Part shown: positions 16,120 through 25,381 of the stretch, piece after piece | How positions within the stretch are numbered: the first letter of the stretch is position 1 | How the letters are laid out: each line of letters opens with the position of its first letter | DNA from: Paenibacillus brevis | GTDB taxonomy: Bacteria > Bacillota > Bacilli > Paenibacillales > Paenibacillaceae | Reading direction: 5' to 3' | DNA length: 64,000 nucleotides | Assembly: GCF_018919145.1 (NCBI RefSeq) | Contig: NZ_JAHLQJ010000014.1 | Location: 100,472 to 164,471 of the forward strand | The notes under the pieces: model-generated | What the model was told of the DNA's origin: nothing | Database searches by the model: none | What the model saw: only the letters and a program-made list of their open reading frames with translations | Program-made: the position numbers and the translations under genes

Positions 16120-16815
16120 ATGAAGATTACCTATCTTGGGCATTCCACGGTTCATATCGATACCGGAGATTACAAGCTTCTGATCGACCCCTTCATCACA
16201 GGTAACCCATCAAGCAGCGGCAAGGCCGATTCGATTCAAGCCGATTATATCCTGCTGACTCACGCGCATTCCGACCATATTGGAGATGCAGAGCCGATTG
16301 CACGGAGAACCGGTGCTGAAATTGTCGCGATCGTCGAACTAGCCCATTATTTTGCTAAAAAAGAGCTAAAGACATCGGGTCTGAATCTGGGCGGAAGCTT
16401 CCCGTTTCCCTTTGGCCGGCTCCGCCTTACGCCAGCGCTTCACACCTCCTCCATCGAAGTAGAGGGAACCAACATCTATATGGGTGTCCCGGCAGGAATT
16501 GTCCTTGAGTTGGACGGGCTTACAATTTATCACGCCGGGGATACCGCCTTGTTCAGTGATATGAAGCTCATCGGCGAACGAAGCCGTATTGATCTCGCTT
16601 TTCTGCCAATCGGGGATTACTTCACTATGGGGCCTGAAGACGCCCTGACGGCTGCCAAGTGGCTGCAGGCACGACATGTCGTTCCAATTCACTATAATAC
16701 CTTCGGGCTGATTCAACAGGATGGCGATCTGTTCGTTAGAACCTTGAAGGAATCAGGCATTCAAGGCCGGGCTCTCATGCCGGGAGAATTTATTCAATCC
16801 TCCGAGCTTGGTTGA
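16120..16815 (+). CDS. UPF0173 metal-dependent hydrolase (YtkL-like)
   Basis: 231 aa metallo-beta-lactamase fold. Metal ligands: THAHSDHIGD near residue 50, LHTSS near 108, HAGDTALFSD near 142, and VPIHYNTFG near 190. The family is widespread in Bacillales (B. subtilis YtkL) with unknown substrate. AAGGAG 9 bases before the ATG fixes the start. A shared terminator separates it from the convergent MFS gene. Confidence 0.93.
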   Translation: MKITYLGHSTVHIDTGDYKLLIDPFITGNPSSSGKADSIQADYILLTHAHSDHIGDAEPIARRTGAEIVAIVELAHYFAKKELKTSGLNLGGSFPFPFGRLRLTPALHTSSIEVEGTNIYMGVPAGIVLELDGLTIYHAGDTALFSDMKLIGERSRIDLAFLPIGDYFTMGPEDALTAAKWLQARHVVPIHYNTFGLIQQDGDLFVRTLKESGIQGRALMPGEFIQSSELG

Positions 16816-16836
16816 TTCCCTAACCATGATAGACGT

Positions 16837-16868
16837 AAAGAGCTTATCTTAATCGATAAGCTCTTTTC
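16837..16868. terminator. Bidirectional terminator
   Basis: AAAGAGCTTATC and GATAAGCTCTTT arms around a short loop. The MFS stop codon lies inside the hairpin. Confidence 0.85.
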
Positions 16869-18069
16869 CTTTGGTCTCGGTTCCCAGCCATAATACAGCC
16901 GCAGCTCCGATTAAAATCGTTACGAAGAAAATCCAGAATATGGACCCGATCTGTACTTGTCTTGCTACGAGCATCCCTACCATGAACGGAGCGATAATTC
17001 CTCCAACCCGGCCGAACGAAGCGGCAAGGCCGACACCGGTAGAACGGACTGAAGTAGGATATAATTCTGGCGTATAAGCATACATGCCTCCCCATGCCCC
17101 CAGGTTAAAGAACGACAGGCACATCCCGGCTGCAATCAGCATGCCCTCGCTCGTGGCATTGCCGAACCAGGCCGCACTGACAGCGGTAAGAAGCAGATAG
17201 ACAACCAATACAAATTTCCGGCCCAGCTTCTCAATCAAATAAGCTGCGGTGAAATATCCGGGGAGTTGAGCCAGCGTCATAATCAGGACGTACTCAAAGC
17301 TTTTGACTAGACTGAAACCCTTCAGCCCCATAACCGTTGGCAGCCACAAAAACATGCCATAGTAGGAGAAAACCACAGTAAACCAGAGAATCCACAGCAT
17401 GATTGTAGATTTGCGGTGCGGCGACGCCCATACGGACATAAACCGCTGACCCAGCGTAAGCTTCTCCGCACTCCGGACATAACGGGGAGGATCTTGAATC
17501 GATCTGCGTAAATACAGCGCATAGAGCGCGGGTACCGCACCAAGGATGAAGGCTGCCTGCCATCCGTACCTTGGAATCACAAAGTATGCGATCAAGGCCG
17601 ACAAGATCCAGCCAGCAGCCCAGAAGCTCTCCAGCAGGACGACCGCACGGCCGCGCTCTTTTGCCGGAACAGATTCCGATACAAGTGTTGATGCGACCGG
17701 AAGTTCTCCACCAAGGCCAAATCCTGCTACAAAACGCAGCAAGCACAATACGGTGAAACTGGTTGCCAAGGCCGATAATCCGCTGGCCACCGAGAAAATC
17801 AGGAGCGTCCACAGCAGAATTGCTTTCCGGCCATATTTGTCGGCGAGTATGCCGGATATGGCTGCCCCAACCGCCATACCTATCGAATTTATACTCGTGA
17901 ATAGGCCTGTCTGCTCTGGCAAAAGGCTCCACTCGGCAGCCAGAGCCGCGATAATAAATGAGATCAGCCCAACATCCATCGCATCGAACATCCAGCTTAG
18001 TCCTGCACTAAATAGCAACTTTCTTTGTTTTGGCTTTGTCACGGCATCTGTCTTATCGTTCATATTCAT
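16849..18069 (-). CDS. MFS transporter, sugar-porter/NiaP-like
   Basis: About 406 aa, twelve membrane helices. Signature blocks: DKYGRKAILLW after helix 2, RFVAGFGLGGELPVA in helix 4, and ELYPTSVRSTGVGLA in helix 10, all typical of the sugar-porter/aromatic-acid branch that includes the niacin carrier NiaP (YceI). Substrate cannot be fixed. The ATG at 18069 has GGAGG 8 bases upstream; a TTG at 18084 lies within that site. Single gene. Confidence 0.88.
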   Translation of the reverse strand: MNMNDKTDAVTKPKQRKLLFSAGLSWMFDAMDVGLISFIIAALAAEWSLLPEQTGLFTSINSIGMAVGAAISGILADKYGRKAILLWTLLIFSVASGLSALATSFTVLCLLRFVAGFGLGGELPVASTLVSESVPAKERGRAVVLLESFWAAGWILSALIAYFVIPRYGWQAAFILGAVPALYALYLRRSIQDPPRYVRSAEKLTLGQRFMSVWASPHRKSTIMLWILWFTVVFSYYGMFLWLPTVMGLKGFSLVKSFEYVLIMTLAQLPGYFTAAYLIEKLGRKFVLVVYLLLTAVSAAWFGNATSEGMLIAAGMCLSFFNLGAWGGMYAYTPELYPTSVRSTGVGLAASFGRVGGIIAPFMVGMLVARQVQIGSIFWIFFVTILIGAAAVLWLGTETKGKELID

Positions 18070-18113
18070 TCCTGCTGCCTCCAATTAAAGGTCTGCCCAT
18101 CTATTCTTCATGA

Positions 18114-18725
18114 TTATACTGTGCTTTTACGATGTTCCCGATGCTTCATCAGACGCTGGCGAATAACAAACAAAGATAGCAACAAGATAAGAAACAACAC
18201 GTAAGGGAAAATCAACTTGCGCAAATCCATATCCGGAAATACGATTGAAGCACTTAAGATACCGAACAGCCAAATGCTAGACAGATTGCCTACTGCATTG
18301 GACCAGGTATAGGAAGTTGTCTTCAGCTTGGAGATCGCGGCCATGAAGGAGATCAGATTGTTAGGCATAATCGGAATCGTGCGCAAGAAAATCACGGCCC
18401 ACACACCGTAACGCTCCAGACTTCGCTGCCATTTTTCGTATTTCTCCAGCTTGTACATCCATTTTTTGCTGAACCATTCTGTAAACGTCGTTTTACAAAG
18501 CCAATACACAATCATCCCCGCTACCGATCCGGCGAACCAGCTCGCCAGTAATCCCTGAGCCACACCAAGCGTTGAAATATGCAGCATTACAATGGTCGCA
18601 AAGGGGAACACGCCAAAAGTGCCCTGAATCAAGGCTAGCGGCAATGTAATGGCAAGTATGCCGAATCCGCTGAGTTGGGTAGCATCCAGCAGCCATCCAG
18701 TTATCGATTCAATCCATTCATTCAA
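18114..18725 (-). CDS. TVP38/TMEM64 (DedA-like) membrane protein
   Basis: 203 aa with about five hydrophobic segments and the VTT-domain core [20 protein letters not shown] near residue 115. The superfamily includes lipid scramblases and undecaprenyl-phosphate flippases; a precise role is unknown. The ATG overlaps the stop of the upstream GNAT gene by four bases, so it is translated in coupling with it. Confidence 0.9.
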   Translation of the reverse strand: MNEWIESITGWLLDATQLSGFGILAITLPLALIQGTFGVFPFATIVMLHISTLGVAQGLLASWFAGSVAGMIVYWLCKTTFTEWFSKKWMYKLEKYEKWQRSLERYGVWAVIFLRTIPIMPNNLISFMAAISKLKTTSYTWSNAVGNLSSIWLFGILSASIVFPDMDLRKLIFPYVLFLILLLSLFVIRQRLMKHREHRKSTV

Positions 18726-19267
18726 TGAAGCTCTTCTCCTATCTCGATATCCGAATCTATCCGGCGTCCCAAAATGACCAGATCTCGCTCAATTCCTTCC
18801 AGATTAGCAACGCGAGGTAAAAAAGCCCACTCTTCAAAGCCGAACTTTCTGAGCAGCGCAAGGCTTGGTTCGTTATGGGCAAAGACAAAGCCTAACAGGG
18901 TAAGCACACCGATTCGCGGACAAAAGGCTATCGCCTGCTCCATGAGTATTTTGCCTAAGCCCCTGGAGCGATAGGCCTCAGAAATATAAATGCTGATCTC
19001 GGCGGTTGCTAAATAAGCAGGCCGCCCATAGAACGATTGAAAGCTGATCCAAGCCACAACCTTGTCTCCGGATTTCAGCACCCATAAAGGCCGGTGATCC
19101 GGTGAATGCTCCTTGAACCAGTTCACCCGGCTCTCCACGGACACCGGTTCAAGATCGGCTGTTACCATCCGTCCGGCAATGGTCTCGTTATAGATCGATA
19201 CAATGTCCCCTAGGTCAGACAGAACGGCATCCTGCAGGGTATAATCATTAATTTTTAATTTGTACAT
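18722..19267 (-). CDS. GNAT acetyltransferase, phosphinothricin-acetyltransferase-like
   Basis: 181 aa from ATG 19267 (MYKLKINDY). GNAT motifs: [18 protein letters not shown] typical of the Pat/YwnH group near residue 25, and [13 protein letters not shown], the acetyl-CoA pyrophosphate loop, near residue 98. It may acetylate an amino-acid-like toxin such as phosphinothricin or methionine sulfoximine. The start lies within the 3' end of the ABM-domain gene (overlap about 20 bases), making a three-gene unit ABM-GNAT-TVP38. Confidence 0.85.
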   Translation of the reverse strand: MYKLKINDYTLQDAVLSDLGDIVSIYNETIAGRMVTADLEPVSVESRVNWFKEHSPDHRPLWVLKSGDKVVAWISFQSFYGRPAYLATAEISIYISEAYRSRGLGKILMEQAIAFCPRIGVLTLLGFVFAHNEPSLALLRKFGFEEWAFLPRVANLEGIERDLVILGRRIDSDIEIGEELH

Positions 19268-19541
19268 AGTGTTCCACCGTAGGGAAAGGGTCATAGAAAT
19301 GATGCAGTAAGGCTTTCCACTCTTCATATTGAGGTGATTTGCGGAAGCCTACTTCATGCGCGGTAATGGACTCCCATTTCACAAGCAATAAATATTTATC
19401 TTCTGTCTCGACACACTTATGTAGCTCATGCGATAGATATCCGGGCATCTGTGAGATGATCTTCGATGCTTTGCGGAAATTACTCTCGAAATCATTTATC
19501 AAGCCTGGCTTAACCTGAAGCTGGGCTGCTTCCAGTATCAT
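19248..19541 (-). CDS. Antibiotic biosynthesis monooxygenase (ABM) domain protein
   Basis: 97 aa, one ferredoxin-like ABM domain: [13 protein letters not shown], then [21 protein letters not shown], ending FPTVEHYVQ. Such small proteins include quinol monooxygenases and haem-degrading enzymes. GGAGGGG lies 6 bases before the ATG. First gene of the ABM-GNAT-TVP38 unit. Confidence 0.88.
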   Translation of the reverse strand: MILEAAQLQVKPGLINDFESNFRKASKIISQMPGYLSHELHKCVETEDKYLLLVKWESITAHEVGFRKSPQYEEWKALLHHFYDPFPTVEHYVQIKN

Positions 19542-19604
19542 GCTTCATCCCCTCCGTTAATCGATTATAGCACGGACCTGCAACATTATGAACGATAAGC
19601 CATA

Positions 19605-19647
19605 TGAAAAACCGCCAGACCGGCCTACTAAGGCCAGCTGACGGTCT
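19605..19647 (-). terminator. Terminator of the TrpXYZ-like ABC operon
   Basis: ACCGTCAGCTGGCC paired with GGCCGGTCTGGCGGT (some G-U pairs), then TTTTT on the minus strand. Confidence 0.8.
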
Positions 19648-19657
19648 CGACAGCAGA

Positions 19658-20452
19658 TTAACCAAGCACGACGCGGTCATCGGCCAGCTTGTGCCCGCTG
19701 ATTCGCTCGAACTCGCCAAGCAAACGCTCGGTCGTCAGATCGGATTTTCGCTCTTCATTGAAATCCAGAATAATGCGCCCGCCGTCCATCATAATGAGAC
19801 GGTTTCCGAGCCGGATTGCTTGCTCCATATTGTGTGTCACCATCAATGTGGTCAGCTTCAGCTCTTCTACAATGGTTTGAGTCAAGCGCGTGACCAATTC
19901 GGCCCGTGCCGGATCCAGCGCAGCCGTGTGCTCGTCAAGCAGCAAAATTTGCGGCTCGGTAAAGGTCGCCATCAACAGGCTTAATGCCTGTCTTTCGCCG
20001 CCCGACAGCGTGCCGACCTTTGCCTTGAGACGTTCTTCCAGTCCGATCCCCAGACGGCTAAGCTGCTGCCGGAACCAGACACGGCGGGCGGAGGTTACGC
20101 CGAACGAGAGTCCGCGCCTCTTGCCTCGCGCATATGCCATCGCGAGGTTCTCCTCAATAGTCATATGAGGCGCGGTTCCAGCCATCGGATCCTGAAATAC
20201 ACGGCCAATCCAGCGGCTTCTCTTATATTCGGGCAGATGACTGATTTCATTACCTTCGATCCGGATCTCGCCGGAATCAGGACGGAGTACGCCAGAGATC
20301 ATATTCATCAGTGTAGATTTACCCGCACCGTTGCTTCCGATAACAGTCACAAAGTCGCCGGGCTGCAAGGTTAAATTTACATTAATCAATGCGGTTTTCT
20401 CATCGGGAGAACCAGGATTAAACAGCTTGGATACCTGATTGAGCTGCAGCAT
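19658..20452 (-). CDS. ABC transporter ATP-binding protein (TrpZ-like)
   Basis: 264 aa. Walker A GSNGAGKSTLMN near residue 41, signature LSGGERQAL near 146, Walker B ILLLDEHTAALDP near 167, and the switch His in THNMEQA. Its ATG overlaps the stop of the permease gene. With the permease and lipoprotein upstream it makes a three-gene importer of the TrpXYZ/ABC_sub_bind type. Confidence 0.93.
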   Translation of the reverse strand: MLQLNQVSKLFNPGSPDEKTALINVNLTLQPGDFVTVIGSNGAGKSTLMNMISGVLRPDSGEIRIEGNEISHLPEYKRSRWIGRVFQDPMAGTAPHMTIEENLAMAYARGKRRGLSFGVTSARRVWFRQQLSRLGIGLEERLKAKVGTLSGGERQALSLLMATFTEPQILLLDEHTAALDPARAELVTRLTQTIVEELKLTTLMVTHNMEQAIRLGNRLIMMDGGRIILDFNEERKSDLTTERLLGEFERISGHKLADDRVVLG

Positions 20453-21366
20453 CAGAATCCACCTCCTGTCTGGCGGGCGCTGGTCATATCCGCCATTTCC
20501 TGTGTCCGCTTGCGTGCCAGGGCTTTCTGCTTCCACGATCTGTTAGCCGTCGGCACCACTAGAGCAACCACCACAATTACAGCAGTGATCAGCTTCAGAT
20601 CCGTCGGCTCAAGCCAGTCGACTCTCAGGGCCAAGGCTACAACCACGCGGTATACAATCGAACCGACAATGACTGCTAGTGTAGCAATAAAGACGCTGCG
20701 AGCTCCGATAATCGCCTCTCCAATGATGACCGAGGCAAGCCCGATCACAATCATCCCAATCCCCGACGAAATATCCGAGAAGCCGGTCTGCTGAGCAATT
20801 AAGGCACCCGAAAGGGCAACAAGTCCATTAGACAGGCTTAGCCCCAAAATAAGGGTGTAATCGGTGTGCATCCCCAAGCTGCGGATCATTCGCTGATTGT
20901 CGCCGGTCGCCCGAAGCGCCAAGCCGAGATCTGTGTGGAAGAACCAGTCCAATGCCAGCTTGATCAGAATAACGATGAACGGCATCAGGATTAACGGGGA
21001 TATGGAACCAAATGCAGTAGGCTCGCCAAGCAAGCTGACATTCGGCTTGCCCATGATCCGCATGTTAATGGAATACAGTGCAATCATCATCAAGATCCCC
21101 GAGAGCAGTCCGTTAATTTTGCCTTTAGTATGAATAATTCCGGTCAGTGCGCCGGCAACCATGCCGCCGGCAAGCGCTGACAGTGTTGCGATCCAGGGCG
21201 ACGTTCCGCTCGTAATCATTACCGCGGCAATCGCACCTCCTGTGGTAAAGCTGCCGTCCACAGTCAAATCAGGGAAATCCAGAATGCGGAATGTAATATA
21301 TACGCCAAGCGCCATCAAAGCATAAATCAACCCGGATTCGAGCGCCCCAAGTAATGCAGTTGTCAT
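20452..21366 (-). CDS. ABC transporter permease (TrpY-like, BPD_transp_2)
   Basis: 304 aa with eight to ten hydrophobic segments. LMALGVYITFRILDFPDLTVDGSF-like text at the start (ALGVYITFRILDFPDLTV) and LSNGLVALSGALIAQQ in the middle are characteristic of the branched-chain-amino-acid-like permeases that pair with ABC_sub_bind lipoproteins. GGAGGT precedes the ATG. It lies 34 bp after the lipoprotein gene. Confidence 0.92.
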   Translation of the reverse strand: MTTALLGALESGLIYALMALGVYITFRILDFPDLTVDGSFTTGGAIAAVMITSGTSPWIATLSALAGGMVAGALTGIIHTKGKINGLLSGILMMIALYSINMRIMGKPNVSLLGEPTAFGSISPLILMPFIVILIKLALDWFFHTDLGLALRATGDNQRMIRSLGMHTDYTLILGLSLSNGLVALSGALIAQQTGFSDISSGIGMIVIGLASVIIGEAIIGARSVFIATLAVIVGSIVYRVVVALALRVDWLEPTDLKLITAVIVVVALVVPTANRSWKQKALARKRTQEMADMTSARQTGGGF

Positions 21367-21400
21367 GATGAATCTACCTCCAGGCGAGTATGACCTTCGT

Positions 21401-22447
21401 CTACTCGATCAGATTGTTCTCCTTGTCAAGCACTTGTTCCTTCATCGCATCGGTCACTTCAATGCCCTGCTCCGCAGCTGCGCTGAGGTTCAGGATGAAG
21501 TCCAGCTTGTCAGGAACTGTAACCTGCAAATCACCAACATTTTTGCCGTTTTTGAGCACTTCCACGGCCATCTGACCAACCTGGTATCCATGATCATAAT
21601 ATTTGAATCCAACGGTAGCGAAGGCGCCCTTCTCTACGGTATCCCGATCTGCGGAGAAGAATGGAATGTCATGCTCATTTGCCGTCTGGATAATCGTATT
21701 TACCGCCTCGACTACCGTGTTATCCAGCGTGATGTAAATTGCGTCAACCCGGCCTACCAGAGATTCAGCAGCCTGCTTCACTTCAGAGGTATTGGTTACT
21801 GTTGCCTTAACCAAGGAAATGCCCCGTTCTTTCAATGCCTCTTCAGCAATCTTGCTCATCACGACCGCATTCGGTTCGCCCTCATTGAGAACAATGCCAA
21901 CATCCTTTACATCTCCAAAATGATCGGCAATAAAGTTCATCAGCTTCTTGATCGCTTCAGGGTTCGTATCCGATGCCCCCGAAATATTGCCGCCCGGATG
22001 CTCCAGATCACTGACCAGCTTGGCGTCAAGCGGGTCTGTAACCGCAGCGAACAGAATCGGAGAATCCTTCACCTGACCTGCTACTGCAATCGCTGGCGGG
22101 GTAGCAATAGCCAATACAAGATCGTATTTTCCCCCGGCGATTTTTTGCGCAATTGACATGTTATTTGCAGAATCCGCTTGGGCATTGTTATAATCCAGCG
22201 TCAAATTTTCCTTCTCTACAATCCCGGCATCCTTGAGCGCCGCCAAGAATCCTTCGCGCGTGGCATCCAGTGAGGGATGCTCCACATATTGGGAGATAGC
22301 GATCTTGTAACTGTCCTTGCCTGCGGCAGAGGAAGAATTCCCGCCGGAATTCGCCGTGCCGGCTGTATTATTGTTCCCGCATCCTACCACTCCAAAGATC
22401 AATGCTGCTGTTGTCATTGCTAAAATGGCTGATTTCTTTAAATTCAT
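21401..22447 (-). CDS. ABC transporter substrate-binding lipoprotein (TrpX-like)
   Basis: 348 aa. A lipoprotein signal ends at GVVGC (Cys 23), followed by a Gly/Asn/Ser linker. The mature part is the ABC_sub_bind (PF04392-type) fold: YVEHPSLDATREGFLAAL, then ATPPAIAVAGQV, then FFSADRDTVEKGAFATVG. Related systems carry tryptophan or other aromatic compounds; the ligand here is not known. It is first in the operon, behind a strong promoter at 22549-22577. Confidence 0.93.
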   Translation of the reverse strand: MNLKKSAILAMTTAALIFGVVGCGNNNTAGTANSGGNSSSAAGKDSYKIAISQYVEHPSLDATREGFLAALKDAGIVEKENLTLDYNNAQADSANNMSIAQKIAGGKYDLVLAIATPPAIAVAGQVKDSPILFAAVTDPLDAKLVSDLEHPGGNISGASDTNPEAIKKLMNFIADHFGDVKDVGIVLNEGEPNAVVMSKIAEEALKERGISLVKATVTNTSEVKQAAESLVGRVDAIYITLDNTVVEAVNTIIQTANEHDIPFFSADRDTVEKGAFATVGFKYYDHGYQVGQMAVEVLKNGKNVGDLQVTVPDKLDFILNLSAAAEQGIEVTDAMKEQVLDKENNLIE

Positions 22448-22548
22448 TTGTCATAACCCCTCTCATCTGCTCATTAAATTCATCCCACGAAAGCATAGTC
22501 TCATTGACGCTTTTATGGATAAAAGTATTAAAGTAAAATATGATTACT

Positions 22549-22577
22549 ATATTAAATGGTGGTCAATTATACGTCAA
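22549..22577 (-). promoter_or_regulatory. Sigma-A promoter of the TrpXYZ-like operon
   Basis: TTGACG (22577-22572), 17-bp spacer, TAATAT (22554-22549), about 100 bp before the lipoprotein start. Confidence 0.75.
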
Positions 22578-22706
22578 TCTCTTTTCGGCAAAATACAGAT
22601 CAATCCGGTTCATAAGCGATCCGCCGCTTTTTAAAATGTAGTATAATAGGAAAATCGTCATTATACTGAAACTTCACTGACTCTTTTCATGAAAGGATCA
22701 TCATCT

Positions 22707-23966
22707 ATGAGTATTACTACGGATTCCAATTCACAACAAGCCGGCAATCGTTCAGAAGGCAGCTTCAATAATCCGGCTGTCCGGAGCCGCCGATTCACCT
22801 CGGCTCTCATTCTTGGCAGTTTGTCTGCCTTCGGGCCGCTATCGCTGGATATGTACCTTCCCGCCCTGCCGACCATGGCCGGGGAGCTGTCCACGAGCGC
22901 ATCCATGATCCAGCTCAGCCTGACAGCCTGCCTGCTGGGTCTGGCGCTCGGACAGCTTGTCGTTGGCCCGCTGAGCGATGCCCGGGGACGGCGCGTCCCG
23001 CTCATTATTGCCATGGCCGCCTATGCGATCAGCTCGGTGCTATGCGTATTTGCACCGGATGCGATCACCTTGAATGTGCTTCGCTTCATTCAAGGACTGT
23101 CCGGAGCCGCCGGCATCGTCCTCTCCCGCGCCATTGTGCGGGATATGTATTCCGGCTCCGAGCTGACTAAATTCTTCTCGCTGCTCATGCTTATTAACGG
23201 AGCCGCTCCGATTCTGGCGCCGATTCTTGGCGGGCAGTTGCTCCGGTTTGTCTCCTGGCGCGGCGTCTTTGCTGTGCTATGCGTAGTTGGCGTAATCATG
23301 CTGCTTGCCGTGCTGCTCGGTCAGCCGGAGACCCTTCCGCGGGAACGTCGGCAACGCGGCGGCTGGCAGGATACCCGCTCTACCTTTGCCAGACTGCTGC
23401 GTGACCGCCTGTTCATCGGCTATTGCTTATGCCAAGGACTCATTTCTGCGGCGATGTTCGGTTATATTTCCGGGTCCTCCTTCGTACTGCAAAATATATA
23501 TCAAGTCAGCGAGCAGACCTTCAGTCTGATCTTTGCCATGAACGGCGTAGGCATCATTATTGCCAGCCAGGTCACAGGCCGGCTGGCAGGACGGGTGTCC
23601 GAAACCGTGCTCCTGCGCTTTGGTCTCGGCATGGCCGCGATAGCCTCGATACTCCTGCTTGCAGGTGTGTTGCTGAACGCAGGACTTGCTGCACTGCTGG
23701 TTCCACTGTTCTTTGTTGTCTCTGCCGTCGGTATCGTCGGTACGTCCAGCTTCACGCTCGCGATGCAGAATCAGCAGAAGTCCGCAGGAAGCGCTTCGGC
23801 GTTGCTGGGCTTGCTGCCGTATATTCTTGGAGCGGTCGTCGCCCCATTGGTCGGGCTTGGCGGAGAGTATACAGCTGTTCCTATGGCACTGGTCATCTTC
23901 TGCGGGGATGTCGGCGCGGTGCTTTGCTACACAGTGCTGGTATACCCATTTCGGACAAAATCGTAA
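22707..23966 (+). CDS. Bcr/CflA-family multidrug efflux MFS transporter
   Basis: About 419 aa, twelve membrane helices. FGPLSLDMYLPALPTMAGE in helix 1 is the Bcr/CflA signature, and GPLSDARGRRVPL is the loop 2-3 motif. The family exports bicyclomycin, chloramphenicol and related drugs by proton antiport. ATG 22707 is preferred to ATG 22689, since GAAAGGA overlaps the latter. Downstream, 37 bp on, is a small membrane protein gene that may be co-transcribed. Confidence 0.93.
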   Translation: MSITTDSNSQQAGNRSEGSFNNPAVRSRRFTSALILGSLSAFGPLSLDMYLPALPTMAGELSTSASMIQLSLTACLLGLALGQLVVGPLSDARGRRVPLIIAMAAYAISSVLCVFAPDAITLNVLRFIQGLSGAAGIVLSRAIVRDMYSGSELTKFFSLLMLINGAAPILAPILGGQLLRFVSWRGVFAVLCVVGVIMLLAVLLGQPETLPRERRQRGGWQDTRSTFARLLRDRLFIGYCLCQGLISAAMFGYISGSSFVLQNIYQVSEQTFSLIFAMNGVGIIIASQVTGRLAGRVSETVLLRFGLGMAAIASILLLAGVLLNAGLAALLVPLFFVVSAVGIVGTSSFTLAMQNQQKSAGSASALLGLLPYILGAVVAPLVGLGGEYTAVPMALVIFCGDVGAVLCYTVLVYPFRTKS

Positions 23967-24003
23967 TCTAATGAATTTGTAATCTAATTCGGGAGGGTTT
24001 CAT

Positions 24004-24333
24004 GTGAGCAGACTTTTAAAGGGGATTGGCTTTTTTCTTTTTGCAGTCGGTTTACTTGTTGGTGTTCTGGGAGGACCTTATCTCGGCAGCTTTTGGACCG
24101 CTCTCTGCACAGTTGTATCCGGGTTTCTAAGCGGAATGATCTTTATAGCCTTGGGTGTTATTCTTGAACAGGCCGAGGAGAACAGAGATTACTTGCACTA
24201 TATCGCTAATTTACTGCCGAAGCCGGATCAGCCTGCGGAACGCCGAAAAGCGCCGGCGAAGAAAGATCCGCGCAGCGCTCTGGAGAAGCTAAAGGATTAC
24301 AAATTTGAACCATCGGACTCACAGGAGTCTTGA
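24004..24333 (+). CDS. Small two-helix membrane protein with basic tail, unknown
   Basis: 109 aa from GTG 24004 (GGGAGG 7 bases upstream). Two hydrophobic helices (residues 6-27 and 33-54), then a polar tail rich in Lys, Arg and Glu. I do not recognise the family. It lies between the Bcr-type transporter and a terminator, so the transporter and this gene likely share a transcript. Confidence 0.75.
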   Translation: MSRLLKGIGFFLFAVGLLVGVLGGPYLGSFWTALCTVVSGFLSGMIFIALGVILEQAEENRDYLHYIANLLPKPDQPAERRKAPAKKDPRSALEKLKDYKFEPSDSQES

Positions 24334-24365
24334 ATTGCTTTCTGAATGAATACTACGAACTAAAG

Positions 24366-24409
24366 AAGAGCCGAGCCGGAATGTATGACTTCCGGACCGG
24401 CTCTTTTAT
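24366..24409 (+). terminator. Terminator after the Bcr operon
   Basis: AAGAGCCG..CCGGAA and TTCCGG..CGGCTCTT arms followed by TTTT, between convergent genes. Confidence 0.85.
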
Positions 24410-24412
24410 TAG

Positions 24413-25345
24413 TTAGGAATAGTTTTCAATCAGTGCTACATATTTTCTGTGAATGTTCTCCGTCTCGCTATCTTTCCTCCGCTTCAGCGATTCTAATTGC
24501 GATACGATTCGGTTGACTTCATCAACTCGGCCCTGTACCTGTTCCAAAGCTTCTTTGATTCGCCCCTGGACCATCCAATCCACAATCAATCCGTCGAAAA
24601 AATAATCCGAGAACCGAAGCAAGCCGCTGATCTCCAGAGATTTCCCGAAATCGTGTATGCCTACATCATGGAGCTCCCTCTCAAATCGGCGCATCTCATT
24701 CTGGGCCGCATGGATGTGATCCATTGCCTCATCCAGCCGACTATGCTTAATACCGGTAGATATCATGCCTCCGCCCAGCATATCGTAGGTTCCCCAATCT
24801 TTTGCCGAGGAAAGTCCTTTCTCCGCTTCTTGTAAATGTTGCCTCAACGATTGCCCGGCCCGAATTGCTTCCTGTAACTCCCTCTGCTCCGCCTTTAATG
24901 CCGCAAGAGCTTCCGACAGCTCCTTAAGCTCCGGGTTTTCCGACAGCATCTGAGCTTCTTTCGCTTTAAACAAGCGGTCATAATCGTTCTTCCAATACTT
25001 CAGCTTCTGCAATTCCAGCTCCAGCAACTTCAACTGCTCTTCACTGCTGCGCAGCGCATGTTCCGCCCCGTCAAACTTGAGCTTTGCAGCTACCACTTCC
25101 CGTTTCTCTTGTTCAAGCTGTTCCGCCTTCTTTCCAAGAACGGTATAAAGCAGATTGGATATAGACACCCGGGTTAACCGTTCCACATCCTTCTCTTCCG
25201 CAGCAAGCCTGGCTTCAGCCAATCTTCGCGACTCCCTTAGCCAGGAGAGTTCCTTGCGCAGCTCTTCCAGAAGTTTTTCTACTTTTTCCTGGCGATGGCC
25301 TTGTTCCTTCAGTTCAAGCAAGCGTTCGTTCATTTCCTTGAACAA
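24413..25345 (-). CDS. Coiled-coil protein of unknown function
   Basis: 310 aa from TTG 25345 with GGAGGG 6 bases upstream. Residues 1-180 are an almost unbroken heptad-rich coiled coil (Leu/Glu/Lys/Arg), then a compact region DWGTYDMLGGGMISTGIKHS at about 187 and a second helical part to the end. There is no signal peptide or membrane segment. The GGGM-containing block is the only candidate for a conserved motif. I know of similar unassigned proteins in Firmicutes but no function. Confidence 0.8.
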   Translation of the reverse strand: MFKEMNERLLELKEQGHRQEKVEKLLEELRKELSWLRESRRLAEARLAAEEKDVERLTRVSISNLLYTVLGKKAEQLEQEKREVVAAKLKFDGAEHALRSSEEQLKLLELELQKLKYWKNDYDRLFKAKEAQMLSENPELKELSEALAALKAEQRELQEAIRAGQSLRQHLQEAEKGLSSAKDWGTYDMLGGGMISTGIKHSRLDEAMDHIHAAQNEMRRFERELHDVGIHDFGKSLEISGLLRFSDYFFDGLIVDWMVQGRIKEALEQVQGRVDEVNRIVSQLESLKRRKDSETENIHRKYVALIENYS

Positions 25346-25381
25346 TGAGCTCCCTCCTTCGGATGAGAATTGATCATCATA